Notes under the pieces: generated by a model
The model's input: the letters and a program-made list of their open reading frames with translations, nothing else
Database searches by the model: none
Told to the model about the DNA's origin: nothing
Position numbers and translations under genes: made by a program
In this document: positions 62,301 through 63,200 of the stretch, one piece after another
Numbering within the stretch: position 1 is the first letter of the stretch
Layout of the letters: every line of letters begins with the position of its first letter
Assembly: GCA_029962745.1 (NCBI GenBank)
Contig: CM057157.1
Location: 32,097,828 to 32,161,827 of the forward strand
Length of the DNA stretch: 64,000 nt
Direction: 5' to 3'
From: Echinometra lucunter
Lineage: Eukaryota; Echinodermata; Echinoidea; Camarodonta; Echinometridae

Positions 62301-63091
62301 TTTTCATGTTTGTACTGGATATTTTTTGCCTTCAAATTTAATAGAACTTTGTATTTACAAGGATTTGTTATGAAAATTTAGTTTTTGCATAGTGATAATA
62401 ACAATGTAAACATTTTGTATAGTGAATGACACATAACTGCATATCTCTATGTACTTTAGAGTAAAGTACAAAGAAGTATTTAACAAGAAGAGGAGCACTG
62501 GATTCATAATTTTGACATTTTACAAACTAGTGAATAAATGTGTTTGCTGTCTATGTTCCAAGAATTTTCTGTTTTTGGCAACTTGTTCCACAACATAGTG
62601 GCTGCATATGAAAATGACCTTTCTCCGTATGACTTTGTCTTTGTTTAATAGTGAAACACAAAGTAGAGACTTGCTACGTACTGCAGCGCAGTGTTCTTTC
62701 TAGTTTATATGGAAACAAGTCAATTAAAGATAAGATGGAGCCAACTTATGTAAACATTGATAGGTTAACAGATATTGCCTCAATAATGATTCATTATTGA
62801 AGCAATTTATAACCACTTTAAGTGGTGTATGTACCATCCTGTTGCCCTTTTATGCTAGATTCACAGAATTCTATGAAGCAAATCACTGAATGTTAAAAAC
62901 TACTTAAATAATGCAATAATTCCTTGACACTCGAATACAAAAATTTGAATGAATTATTCACAGGTTCTTTAATTTCTTACCGGTGCTACCGCTTCATCCA
63001 CTTCACCTTTGCTGGTCATGCTTACCTTCTCGATGTTATCCAAACTAACTTCTGGCTGACTGTCTCTAGATCCTTGCAAAGCAGAAGCCAT
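7581..63091 (-). CDS. IPO13: importin-13 gene (24 coding exons recognised, 3' end not seen)
   Basis: Importin-13 is a karyopherin-beta family receptor that shuttles through nuclear pores under RanGTP control; in vertebrates it imports cargoes such as UBC9 and the MAGOH-Y14 pair and exports eIF1A. The spliced minus-strand product was built exon by exon; every junction is GT-AG and all phases agree, giving 925 codons plus two bases. An importin-beta N-terminal domain covers roughly residues 15-90 (LYYDPSADVKDSAQRWL, EVQYFGASVL), an exportin-1-like segment follows (TRIVLTRLCVA, CLSSWVQLSVPL), and HEAT repeats fill the rest (GHYPVDETISNMPFGFWY, QYPDDDEYDSW, EKEQFRCYRQDIGDTL). Similarity to human IPO13, recalled from memory, runs through the whole length and exceeds that to transportin-3. 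About 35 C-terminal codons are missing. Exon order, spacing and the intact frame argue for a working gene, with introns swollen by transposons. Confidence 0.96.
7763..10080. other. intron 23, AT-rich, one unexplained short frame
   Basis: No recognised exon or repeat family. A 72-codon minus-strand frame at 8190-8408 with protein-like composition is discussed in the findings; no homologue was recognised. Confidence 0.6.
10081..10170 (-). CDS. IPO13: IPO13 exon 23
   Basis: Residues 836-865, GNFVSQSDNIAGAGEVLTQH then GKPLVELTIK. Corresponds to human ELLPRCGEVESVGKVVQEDG and RMLLIAVLE. Acceptor AATCAG, donor GTAATA, phase 0. Confidence 0.92.
10171..10749. other. intron 22, nothing recognised
   Basis: AT-rich sequence with no clear repeat or conserved motif. 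Confidence 0.6.
10750..10875 (-). CDS. IPO13: IPO13 exon 22
   Basis: Residues 794-835: LLKKHTKIFTLDELNLAAIF, then QCGLVSMTMPENHTIKACCL and FF. Human VKAVFQCAVLALKFPEAPTV and KASCGFF align, so the AIFQC and KACCLFF anchors are clear. Acceptor GTTTAG, donor GTAAGT, phase 0. Confidence 0.95.
10876..12805. other. intron 21 with a probable LINE 3' tail
   Basis: A TTTATTTA-type tract at 11277-11316 followed by CAGGATGACAAGATCAG reads, on the minus strand, like the end of a LINE 3' UTR with an A-rich simple tail. A CT microsatellite occurs at 12655-12691. The rest is AT-rich and unremarkable. Confidence 0.45.
12806..12858 (-). CDS. IPO13: IPO13 exon 21
   Basis: Residues 776-793, NAREHTDVLQEYMTTCAQ, equivalent to human GPRDHPDIVDSFMQLLAQ. 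Acceptor TGTTAG, donor GTGAGT; enters phase 1, exits phase 0. Confidence 0.92.
13295..13391 (-). CDS. IPO13: IPO13 exon 20
   Basis: Residues 744-775 plus one base, IIILFGSVVSLNSAISSLFL to TLSLLPN. Aligns with human LVHIFAHEPAHFPPIEALFL by position and helix pattern; identity is lower than elsewhere. Acceptor GATCAG, donor GTAAGT. Confidence 0.88.
14424..14561 (-). CDS. IPO13: IPO13 exon 19
   Basis: Residues 698-743: SVCELLKRAMRTLLDDLQPL, then VPQLCELLCRMYNTVPQPTM and LDLGQQ. Human VKTLLDDFAPMVPQLCEMLG is almost the same. Acceptor TTTCAG, donor GTGATT, phase 0. Confidence 0.96.
15103..15336 (-). CDS. IPO13: IPO13 exon 18
   Basis: The largest recognised exon, residues 620-697. Begins PSPSGKSTILVKLTMMANLC, has a polar variable stretch (REDKSILSKTEIESKSSGSS) and then PVLLILQKILPIVEKLLNMW. 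Human shows PNPVVVVLQQVFQLIQKVLSKW at the same place, after an equally acidic and variable loop. Acceptor GTATAG, donor GTAATT, phase 0. Confidence 0.95.
15669..15811. repeat. ATC microsatellite next to the exon 17 donor
   Basis: About 47 ATC/ACC triplets on the plus strand, ending 18 bases from the exon 17 donor at 15829-15830. In transcript sense it is a GAT/GGT repeat. A long histidine frame across it is only the microsatellite. A SINE-like TTAAGTGCTCTATAAATC motif precedes it at 15644-15661, so it probably grew from a SINE tail. Confidence 0.92.
15831..15965 (-). CDS. IPO13: IPO13 exon 17
   Basis: Residues 575-619, SREATRLMSVIGLVLSSLPL, then MNYLEVILTPHVQALEEVAN and QQ. Matches human LQVEEILKNLHSLISPYIQQ in pattern. 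Acceptor CTCCCAG. The donor is the weaker GTACGG, followed within 20 bases by a long GAT microsatellite in transcript sense. Confidence 0.94.
16309..16448 (-). CDS. IPO13: IPO13 exon 16
   Basis: Residues 528-574: GLNDAELAAPATMSLKDIAS, then DCIPGMKPHAEVILTASQQA and LMANVLK. Human GNPELSVSSVSTLKKICREC aligns. Acceptor TACTAG, donor GTAAAG; exits phase 0. Numbering excludes the possible 18-residue cassette. Confidence 0.95.
16652..17465. repeat. 64-bp satellite array, about 13 copies
   Basis: Unit begins ATACTAGTGCCCTACACATA and ends AAATATCCCCTAATATC. Copies are nearly identical and carry either ATTATAAAT or ATTAAAAAT; from copy 6 on these alternate, which makes a 128-bp dimer unit. Lies within the intron between exon 16 and the candidate cassette exon. 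Confidence 0.95.
17531..17878. mobile_element. pogo/Tigger-like MITE with TA flanks
   Basis: Left end CAGTCCGACCTCGCTTATC and right end, reversed, CAGTCTGACTTTGCTTATC, each flanked by TA (17529-17530, 17879-17880). CAGT-GACCTCGCTTATC termini are characteristic of Tigger/pogo DNA transposons of the Tc1/mariner superfamily. No transposase remains in its 348 bases. Confidence 0.85.
17917..17970 (-). CDS. IPO13: candidate 54-base cassette exon of IPO13
   Basis: Between exons 15 and 16, a minus-strand segment of exactly 54 bases is bounded by a strong acceptor (nine T then AAG) and donor CAG-GTAAAG. In the phase required by its neighbours (1 in, 1 out) it is open and adds 18 residues, GKVHHDERKNFTDNLGTS, between LLS and GLNDAEL. 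Vertebrate IPO13 has no such insertion in my recollection. An open frame of this length is not rare by chance, so it is a prediction resting on the combination of splice sites, length and phase. A pogo-like MITE lies 38 bases further along the transcript. Confidence 0.55.
18036..18104 (-). CDS. IPO13: IPO13 exon 15
   Basis: Residues 505-527 plus one base, GAYSEWLTDMPEALGSIIPV then LLS. Human GALSEWLADHPVMINSVLPLVL aligns without gaps. Acceptor TACAG, donor GTTAGT. Leaves in phase 1, so it can splice either to the candidate cassette exon at 17917-17970 or directly to exon 16. Confidence 0.95.
18105..19028. other. intron 14, nothing recognised
   Basis: AT-rich, no repeat or second gene that I can support. 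Confidence 0.6.
19029..19176 (-). CDS. IPO13: IPO13 exon 14
   Basis: Residues 456-504 plus one base: HVEACLFAFRSIAEGGDYGD, then ANLLQLIGQINMSHVKLAST and ALYML. Human has HTEALLYGFQSIAETIDVNY here. Acceptor TGGCAG, donor GTCAGT. HEAT-repeat region of the central arch. Confidence 0.95.
19382..19853. mobile_element. TTAA-flanked MITE, family K3
   Basis: Inverted ends TTAAAGGTAGGAGATCCC (left) and the same sequence on the opposite strand at the right, 24 of 25 bases matching; TTAA at both ends. The interior contains a GC-rich segment with a GCTA repeat (about 19555-19610), unlike the surrounding AT-rich intron. Confidence 0.88.
20118..20207 (-). CDS. IPO13: IPO13 exon 13
   Basis: Residues 426-455, MYCHTLLKDPLLNHLFASLT then RIQDQESSWQ. 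The ending SSWQ matches the SWQ before HTEAL in human IPO13. Acceptor GATATAG, donor GTAGAT (a weaker donor). Phase 0 at both ends. Confidence 0.93.
20611..20992. repeat. 29-bp minisatellite, about 13 copies
   Basis: Unit TACTACTAACACTGGTCTAC CATTGGACA with variation at CTAACA/CTAGCA/ATAACA and TTGGACA/TTGGATA. Lies in the intron between exons 13 and 12. Confidence 0.93.
21220..21269 (-). CDS. IPO13: IPO13 exon 12
   Basis: A 50-base exon, residues 409-425, DEKEQFRCYRQDIGDTL, against human DEKEQFRIYRVDISDTL. Acceptor TTTTTTCAG, donor GTAAGT. The minus-strand reading frame runs on past both splice sites, so boundaries were set from the splice signals and phase, not from stops. Confidence 0.96.
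21713..21741. repeat. uninterrupted run of 29 G
   Basis: Homopolymer; its length is likely uncertain in the assembly. Many shorter G or C runs occur in this window. Confidence 0.9.
22130..24549 (+). mobile_element. 5'-truncated CR1/L2-like LINE
   Basis: A non-LTR retrotransposon inserted in IPO13 intron 11, opposite to the gene. The reverse transcriptase frame (22142-23555) is followed by a ~1-kb 3' UTR that ends in a CAGCC-TTAC-GGCTG hairpin (about 24487-24500), AATAAA and then ATTCA pentamer repeats up to 24549. A 3' hairpin plus short tandem tail is how CR1/L2-group elements are recognised by their own enzyme. The ORF1, endonuclease and first part of the RT are absent. Confidence 0.9.
22142..23555 (+). 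pseudogene. LINE reverse transcriptase, C-terminal part, one frameshift
   Basis: Starts within the palm-proximal segment VYSLLKKLDPKKATHPDDLP, runs to FNAIL, then shifts frame near 22270 and resumes with SSWKSSVITPIPKKF. The long second part (ending at 23555) contains the A-block aspartate (IDFSKDFDRVNH), the GVPQGTKLGSLLF block, the catalytic YVDD (KYVDDMSLLD), the ILGV block and the thumb/C-terminal YIRPLLEYASPVW and LEKVQKRVCRI motifs. VPQGTKLG is typical of CR1/L2-type RTs. Only the single frameshift is visible over ~470 codons, so the insertion is fairly young; the truncated copy cannot move itself. Confidence 0.92.
24878..25016 (-). CDS. IPO13: IPO13 exon 11
   Basis: Residues 363-408 plus one base: DDIVSADTDKLESHVQTYAP, then VFLQLVEVMLRKVQYPDDDE and YDSWTE. 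Matches human YFQLVDVLLHKAQFPSDEEY. Acceptor TCTTCAG, donor GTATGA. The next intron contains the LINE insertion. Confidence 0.96.
25542..25622 (-). CDS. IPO13: IPO13 exon 10
   Basis: Residues 336-362, GFTALPGHYPVDETISNMPF then GFWYLLQ. PGHYPVDET is one of the most diagnostic IPO13/transportin-3 motifs (human PGHYPVNET), followed by the conserved FWY. Acceptor CTTCAG, donor GTAAGC, phase 0. Confidence 0.97.
26004..26123 (-). CDS. IPO13: IPO13 exon 9
   Basis: Residues 296-335, DTVQGLCRLAVTLGENHTKL to EFTSLVL. The AVTLGENHTKLL run matches human AVALGENHSRALL. Acceptor TTTTTAG, donor GTAAGT, phase 0 at both ends. Confidence 0.95.
26694..26778 (-). CDS. IPO13: IPO13 exon 8
   Basis: Residues 267-295: K completed across the junction, then FPTILRSMIQEVLKLQEML to REKNM. 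Corresponds to human YVNTLLKLIPLVLGLQEQL. Acceptor TTACTAG, donor GTATGT. It enters in phase 2 and exits in phase 0, matching both neighbours. Confidence 0.93.
26779..27965. other. start of intron 7, diverged direct repeat
   Basis: A ~115-bp segment (about 27165-27285, with CACCTCCAAAAAATCCATCC) is repeated in diverged form at 27735-27850 (CACCACCAAAAACTCCTCTA). A CCTGC-GCAGG palindrome lies near 27625-27645. No gene supported. Confidence 0.45.
27966..29165 (+). pseudogene. degenerate LINE 3' end, interrupted by a MITE
   Basis: Before the MITE the plus strand reads LQKR-type RT C-terminal sequence: KVQKRCLRIVNNSHYLAPSA then LILKKLSVLNI. After it the frame continues YDINKQDFATFMYKYKNGLL, PSPFLDLF and NSQVHNHNTRSS, then stops appear (28750 onward). 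These are C-terminal motifs of CR1/L2-type LINE polymerases. The 3' UTR ends with AAATAAATAATTGAATTGAA near 29150. It is clearly dead and distinct from the younger LINE at 22130. Confidence 0.85.
28131..28608. mobile_element. foldback MITE with TA target duplication
   Basis: Ends CCGGGTGTCCAAGAAAAAG and CTTTTTCTGGGACACCCGG are inverted, and the whole 478-bp element is roughly palindromic (GGCCTTTCATAATACG versus its inverse in the middle). TA is duplicated outside. Removing it with one TA leaves the host LINE frame continuous (VLNI-YDINK), which fixes the 2-bp duplication and suggests a Tc1/mariner-superfamily origin. Confidence 0.88.
29170..30425. repeat. 157-bp tandem array with dimeric order
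   Basis: The landmark GTCTTGCAGG recurs near 29533, 29689, 29846, 30003, 30159 and 30316, spacing 156-157. Each unit holds TGACCTTTGACC and CCATGTGACCTC. Two subtypes alternate (CACCGCAACATGATG and CACTATAACATGAAGG), giving a ~313-bp higher-order unit. The array ends with GACGGACAGACGACGGACGA and a TCACCTCCGGTGGGCGAGAC flank resembling CCACCTTGGTGGCTCGAC near 29345. Non-coding. Confidence 0.92.
30426..31107. other. no gene or repeat recognised
   Basis: Mixed-composition sequence in intron 7, with a somewhat GC-richer stretch at 30480-30660. Nothing supported. Confidence 0.5.
31108..31275. mobile_element. left CAGTACCGG terminus of a transposon or MITE
   Basis: Starts CAGTACCGGCCGCACAGAAA and contains repeated GCTGTTAG and CCGCACAGAAA motifs in subterminal positions. 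It matches, in opposite orientation, the end at 39300-39515. CAG ends are common in hAT elements, but no matching target duplication was found. Confidence 0.55.
31380..31490. repeat. 16-17-bp minisatellite, about 6 copies
   Basis: Unit AACGAACCTTCGGAAT with variants (AGCGAACC, AACGAGCC, AACGAACTTTCAG). TTCGGAA/TTCG motifs make it prone to local hairpins. Confidence 0.85.
31491..33328. other. intron 7, simple repeats only
   Basis: G run at 31945-31970, and a purine-rich GAGAGACAGA low-complexity block at 32385-32755. No gene supported. Confidence 0.55.
33329..34052 (-). pseudogene. Helitron-like protein, N-terminal fragment with frameshift
   Basis: The minus-strand frame opening MGRKRILSRCSPAVQRRKIA at 34052 runs through arginine/glutamine-rich repeats of about 24 residues (RDRDRKQQTTCTETSEQRLQ), shifts frame near 33740, and resumes with QDRERKREARCTKTAEHRQQ and QARITETTEERELQLEAQRE. 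It ends in a zinc-finger-like block ECEFCNAYRWKEERLG, FCCERGKMVLPF, PPAPL. This layout (basic N-terminus, Arg-rich repeats, C-x2-C plus CC-GK-LP) is that of animal Helitron proteins ahead of the Rep/helicase. The Rep nuclease and helicase are absent, so this is a broken remnant. Confidence 0.75.
34488..34556 (-). other. exon-like module 1 of 4
   Basis: Bounded by TTAACAG and GTTAGT, 69 bases, open in the frame IRLPATHHSKAKLGHCSVVR. The other three (35279-35351, 36038-36110 of 73 bases; 36863-36931 of 69 bases) keep both splice-like boundaries and an open frame of related sequence (IQLPATQCSKAK, IGLHATQRSKIK, IRLPGTHHSKAK). The sequence is not recognised and could be untranslated or chance. 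Confidence 0.4.
35430..35570. repeat. G-run/C-run hairpin element, copy 1
   Basis: Begins ATAGGCGCCGGAAGTG, followed by long G runs and C runs that can pair, and an A run. Similar segments with the CAACTGCCCCC motif lie at 38300-38415 and 44380-44520, so it is a dispersed family or a fast-growing simple repeat. Confidence 0.7.
37331..37519. mobile_element. MITE with telomere-like interior and 9-bp target duplication
   Basis: Inverted ends GGTAAGCACTATATAGGTAC and GTACCTATTTAGTGCTTACC continue as CAATCCTGCAGACGC, about 38 bp in all. GGCCTAGTA is repeated exactly on both outer sides (37322-37330, 37520-37528). The interior (37373-37457) is a run of CCCTAA/TCCTAA units, the metazoan telomere repeat with variants. 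A 9-bp duplication with long inverted ends suggests a Mutator-like element. Confidence 0.88.
37680..37960 (-). promoter_or_regulatory. GC-richer segment with strong donor, possible start of a nested transcript
   Basis: Read on the minus strand, a GC-rich and CpG-containing stretch (about 37800-37960) leads into CAGTGGTTACCG with a near-consensus donor GTGAGT at 37773-37778. The CAGTGGTTA part matches the 3' edge of the exon-like modules downstream. It could be a first exon and promoter for a minus-strand transcript into the modules and Helitron-like frame. No direct evidence of transcription. Confidence 0.3.
38300..38415. repeat. G-run/C-run hairpin element, copy 2
   Basis: ATAGGCGCCGGAAGTGAGGA followed by G runs, CAACTGCCCCC, then more G runs and C runs, as at 35430. 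The following 38416-39300 holds G/C runs and no gene. Confidence 0.7.
39300..39515. mobile_element. right CAGTATCGG terminus of a transposon or MITE
   Basis: On the minus strand it begins CAGTATCGGTCACACAGAAA at 39515, matching the end at 31108 in 23-24 of 27 positions and sharing subterminal GTTAG and CTTCTGTGCGGCC motifs. Ends just upstream of IPO13 exon 7. Confidence 0.55.
39547..39766 (-). CDS. IPO13: IPO13 exon 7
   Basis: Residues 194-266 plus two bases. Begins VLPLLQSLLEQSDSPTHIRH, continues with CLSSWVQLSVPL and DLFDCCVDSLVNIVSQP. Human has CFSSWVQLEVPL and ELFDSSVEAIVNAISQP at the same places. Acceptor TTGACAG, donor GTAAGT. Downstream of it lies the 12.8-kb intron 7 with most of the tandem and Helitron-like material. 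Confidence 0.95.
39767..40328. other. intron 6, nothing recognised
   Basis: A weak duplication of TGGTGAATCACTCTGCTC (39723 and 39987) repeats part of the exon 7 acceptor region. No other feature. Confidence 0.5.
40329..40395 (-). CDS. IPO13: IPO13 exon 6
   Basis: Residues 172-193 (TAPMTQIRRGTVRHELEKGM then TH) plus one base. This fills the position of human FQTSRLPQYRKGLVRTSLAVECG; the match is modest, but both splice sites (TTTCAG, GTAAGA) and both phases fit exactly between exons 5 and 7. Confidence 0.88.
40591..40740. mobile_element. palindromic MITE, GGGCCCCGTCTTACAAAGAG family, copy 2
   Basis: Same inverted ends as the copy at 5895-6028, with internal GATCGATTCAAATCGATC palindrome. 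The right end is diverged (CACGGGGCCG). Confidence 0.8.
41120..41627 (+). mobile_element. TTAA-flanked MITE, family K1, copy 1
   Basis: Left end TTAAAGGGGGTACCCAATGC, right end the reverse of TTAAAGTTAAAGTGATTACAC-like sequence, TTAA at both ends. The interior contains palindromic GGTACCCACTTTGACGTCA repeats around a TGACGTCA palindrome. An opposite-strand copy lies at 48036-48519. A run of 22 T lies at about 41459. Confidence 0.85.
41641..41800 (+). mobile_element. tRNA-derived SINE
   Basis: Contains a pol III A-box-like TGGCTGAATTGATAGAGCG and a perfect B box GGTTCGATCCC at the usual spacing, then the SINE body CCTGCTGCCTTCTAGCC and GCGCTCAGCATATGTGACC, ending near a T run. The tRNA-like head is too diverged for a functional tRNA. 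It abuts the right end of the K1 MITE. Confidence 0.8.
42776..42928 (-). CDS. IPO13: IPO13 exon 5
   Basis: Residues 121-171, LSSFALSTMPDVWPDAV to CAALLELLTVLPEE. MPDVWPDAV matches human MPDAWPCAV and LLELLTVLPEE is conserved exactly. HEAT-repeat helices of the exportin-1-like domain. Acceptor TTCTCAG, donor GTTAGT. Phase 0 at both ends. Confidence 0.95.
43051..43152. repeat. 51-bp direct duplication
   Basis: GATCATCACATAGATTGGAG to CATTACATTGCCAA occurs twice in a row with no differences, so the duplication is recent. Intron 4. Confidence 0.95.
43211..43271. repeat. AAATCC hexanucleotide repeat, about 10 copies
   Basis: Uninterrupted AAATCC units in intron 4. Confidence 0.95.
43533..43641 (-). 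CDS. IPO13: IPO13 exon 4
   Basis: Residues 84-120: W completed across the junction, then PEVPSEQYEMLRTQLFQQIF and ending TRIVLTRLCVA. This covers the end of the N-terminal domain and the start of the exportin-1-like region. The IVLTRLCVA block is nearly identical to human IPO13. Acceptor TTGCAG, donor GTAAGT, exits phase 0. Confidence 0.95.
43808..44225. repeat. dispersed repeat family R1, copy 1
   Basis: Begins GAGTGCAATAATACAAGATT, has an inverted partner CTCTTTCACC-GCGAAATCTTGTAC about 90 bp in, contains GACTGCAAAATGCCTGGATG and ends ATGTCACAAAAGAAAGAAAAC. A similar copy lies at 59497-59870 and the right end alone at 49905-50055. Non-coding. Confidence 0.75.
44380..44520. repeat. G-run/C-run hairpin element, copy 3
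   Basis: GGGCCGTACACAGAAATTTT, a G run, then T run, G run, CAACTG and C run that can pair with the preceding G run. Confidence 0.65.
44888..44946 (-). CDS. IPO13: IPO13 exon 3
   Basis: Residues 65-83 (APEVQYFGASVLHSKISRS) plus two bases of the next codon. Continues the importin-beta N-terminal domain; human has VPEIQYFGASALHIKISRYW. Acceptor TTGTAG, donor GTAAGT. It is isolated behind a 14-kb intron and lies between two opposite copies of a TTAA MITE. Confidence 0.95.
45498..47393. mobile_element. 1.9-kb foldback transposon with perfect 8-bp target duplication
   Basis: The left ~750 bp is the inverse of the right ~750 bp. Ends are GGTGTCCGCCCACTTGACC and, reversed, GGTGACAGCCCACTTCACC. CTCTGATC is repeated exactly outside (45490-45497, 47394-47401). 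Near each end GGCCCGCGAGACCGAA repeats in tandem, then GGTGCCGCGGTCGA, TTGTTGCAGCGGCGTAACAG and a G-rich 190-bp block that is itself present twice per arm. The unique middle (about 46210-46680) holds ATTC repeats and no frame. 8-bp duplications occur with hAT and P-type elements; the superfamily is not clear. Confidence 0.9.
47440..47690 (+). mobile_element. probable LINE 3' UTR fragment
   Basis: Ends AAATAAAACCTGAACTTGAA CTTGAA, a polyadenylation-like signal followed by a short tandem tail typical of CR1-like LINEs. No coding part remains. Confidence 0.5.
48036..48519 (-). mobile_element. TTAA-flanked MITE, family K1, copy 2 (inverted)
   Basis: The reverse complement of the K1 copy at 41120, with TTAA at 48036-48039 and 48516-48519, and the same GGTACCCACTTTGACGTCA repeats. 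Together the two make an inverted pair 6.4 kb apart around exons 3, 4 and 5. Confidence 0.88.
49045..49232 (+). mobile_element. SINE 3' part with ATT tail
   Basis: GTAAATGGGTACCTGGCAGG, TTCCTTGAAATACTTGTGC, AAAAAGCTGCCGGGCTAAAG, then TATGTGCTATACAAGAACAG and ATTATTATT. I recognise this body from sea urchin genomes; the tRNA-like head is missing. Confidence 0.7.
49738..50222. mobile_element. foldback-type repeat with GCTTACACCTTCCC ends
   Basis: Left end GCGCTTACACCTTCCCCCAG and right end AGCTGAGGGAAGGTGTAAAT are inverted; subterminal GGGCAGACTC and GTCAGACTCACCTC motifs recur. No clear target duplication. It contains the right end of family R1 (49905-50055), so it is composite. Confidence 0.6.
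50563..51719. mobile_element. 1.16-kb foldback transposon, family F2, copy 1
   Basis: Inverted ends GGCTTATACTAAACACTCGG and CCGAGTGTTTAGTATAAGCC; each arm carries ACACTCGGGTCGCG twice, then TCGCTGAGCCA and about 250 bp of further paired sequence (CTAATGGTGTCTTCAAATCG and its inverse). GATTTTAC flanks both sides exactly (50555-50562, 51720-51727). The purine-rich middle has no frame. Confidence 0.9.
51900..53300. other. intron 2, homopolymers and AT-rich sequence
   Basis: A-runs at 52049 and 52367, and a T27-G12 tract at about 52449-52488. No gene recognised. Confidence 0.6.
53371..53427. repeat. CT microsatellite
   Basis: About 28 CT units. Confidence 0.95.
54419..54965. repeat. degenerate 150-165-bp tandem array, 3 to 4 copies
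   Basis: Landmarks CTGTTACCATGGCAAC (near 54510, 54659, 54825), CCAATGTGTGTGCTAAATTT and CTTGCACATCTTCA recur. It ends GGCCACCCGACCGACC, much as the 157-bp array at 29170 ends in GACGGACGG, so the two may be variants of one kind of element. Confidence 0.75.
54966..56312. other. intron 2, no gene recognised
   Basis: A low-complexity stretch with repeated TTCGTC/TTTCAATTT motifs at 55195-55410. The rest is unremarkable. Confidence 0.55.
56323..56930. mobile_element. 608-bp near-perfect palindrome with 10-bp target duplication
   Basis: Left arm from TAGAAAGGGTTTACGGTTCA is inverted at the right, ending TGAACCGTAAACCCTTTCTA, with about 270-bp arms and a ~16-bp centre (TTCACTCTCTCTTCAC). TAGGCTCAAA lies exactly on both sides (56313-56322, 56931-56940). 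The right side has an extra unpaired 35-bp tail (ATATCCGTACCACC onward). Each arm holds CTGAAGA ... GAAACGTCGAGTC, resembling a hammerhead ribozyme core. This fits an inverted partial copy of a Penelope-like retroelement, by inference. Confidence 0.85.
57227..57552 (+). mobile_element. TTAA-flanked MITE, family K2, copy 1
   Basis: TTAAAGATGCTCAGTCGTGG at the left, CCACAACTGAATGTCTTTAA at the right. The interior shares long blocks with the copy at 57824 on the other strand (GGTCTGTTGGTCATAAAACTC and similar). Confidence 0.88.
57824..58171 (-). mobile_element. TTAA-flanked MITE, family K2, copy 2 (inverted)
   Basis: TTAAAGACATTCAGTCGAGG at the left, CCACGACTAAGTGTCTTTAA at the right. Opposite orientation to copy 1 and 271 bases away. 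Confidence 0.88.
58199..58656. mobile_element. foldback MITE, family F2, copy 2
   Basis: GGCTTTTACTAAACACTCGG at the left and its inverse at the right, with the second ACACTCRGGTCGCG motif in each arm as in the larger copy at 50563. CTCTAAAAT and CTCTAAAAC flank it, a 9-bp near-duplication. Confidence 0.85.
59110..59235 (-). CDS. IPO13: IPO13 exon 2
   Basis: Residues 23-64 (AIHELYYDPSADVKDSAQRW onward to WALLDHNK). This is the heart of the importin-beta N-terminal domain, which contacts RanGTP in this family; LYYDP and the AQ-W-L pattern are hallmarks of IPO13. The acceptor is TGCTAG, directly preceded by an ATT microsatellite in transcript sense; the donor is GTAATA. Phase 0 at both ends. 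Confidence 0.95.
59241..59480. repeat. AAT microsatellite abutting the exon 2 acceptor
   Basis: Over 30 AAT triplets on the plus strand, degenerating into AATGATAAC beyond 59330. In transcript sense it is ATT and stops a few bases before the acceptor AG at 59236-59237. The isoleucine-rich frame across it is only the repeat. Confidence 0.93.
59497..59870. repeat. dispersed repeat family R1, copy 2
   Basis: GAGTGCAATGGTACAAGATT at the start, GACTGCAAAATGTCTGGCTG in the middle and TTACAAAAGAAATAGAAG near the end, parallel to 43808-44225. Confidence 0.75.
59880..60100. mobile_element. SINE-like fragments
   Basis: GAAAGCGCTTTACAGAACC and, at 60040-60090, ATTTCTATAGTGCTTAATAC with TTCTAAGTGCTTTACA, motifs common in marine invertebrate SINEs. 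Boundaries are not clear. Confidence 0.45.
60728..60815. repeat. imperfect inverted repeat
   Basis: CACTCGAGGGTATTTACAAT pairs with ATTGTGAATACCCGAGATG across AAGCACGAGGCGCTTGCGCC. Possibly a small MITE or fragment. Confidence 0.55.
61590..61734. mobile_element. palindromic MITE, TATTGGATGGCT ends
   Basis: ATATTGGATGGCTATGAATG and its inverse CATGAAATAAAGCCATCCAA enclose GAATATTCCACGA / GAGTGGAATATTCC and GGGCCAATATTGCAC / GTGCAATATTGGCC, forming a ~140-bp hairpin. ATTATTATCTATAT just beyond is inverted at 62103-62116, so a larger element up to 62117 is possible. Confidence 0.7.
62118..63025. other. 5' part of intron 1, nothing recognised
   Basis: AT-rich unique-looking sequence between the repeats and exon 1. 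Confidence 0.6.
63026..63091 (-). CDS. IPO13: IPO13 exon 1
   Basis: Residues 1-22, MASALQGSRD to SLDNIEK, ending at donor GTAAGC. An in-frame TGA at 63146-63148, 19 codons upstream, closes the frame and supports this ATG. The N-terminal tail is shorter than in human IPO13, whose tail is low-complexity and poorly conserved. The DNIEK end corresponds to the human ENVEK segment at the start of the first helix. Phase 0 exit. Confidence 0.9.
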
Positions 63092-63200
63092 CCTGCAGTC
63101 AGCTGCCAAACAACCAACGCTCAATAAATCAAGAGAAAACACAACTCACGTCAGCCAATCAGACACCTGAAGGCCTGCACTTCCTGTTCAACGACAAAGA
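63092..63200 (-). promoter_or_regulatory. probable IPO13 5' UTR and core promoter
   Basis: Just upstream of the ATG, in plus-strand order: TCACGTCA (CRE-like, 63147-63154), CCAATCAG (NF-Y type CCAAT, 63155-63162) and ACTTCCTG (ETS core, about 63179). Adjacent CRE, CCAAT and ETS motifs are typical of TATA-less housekeeping promoters. The transcription start was not located and no TATA box was seen. Inference from motifs only. Confidence 0.5.
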
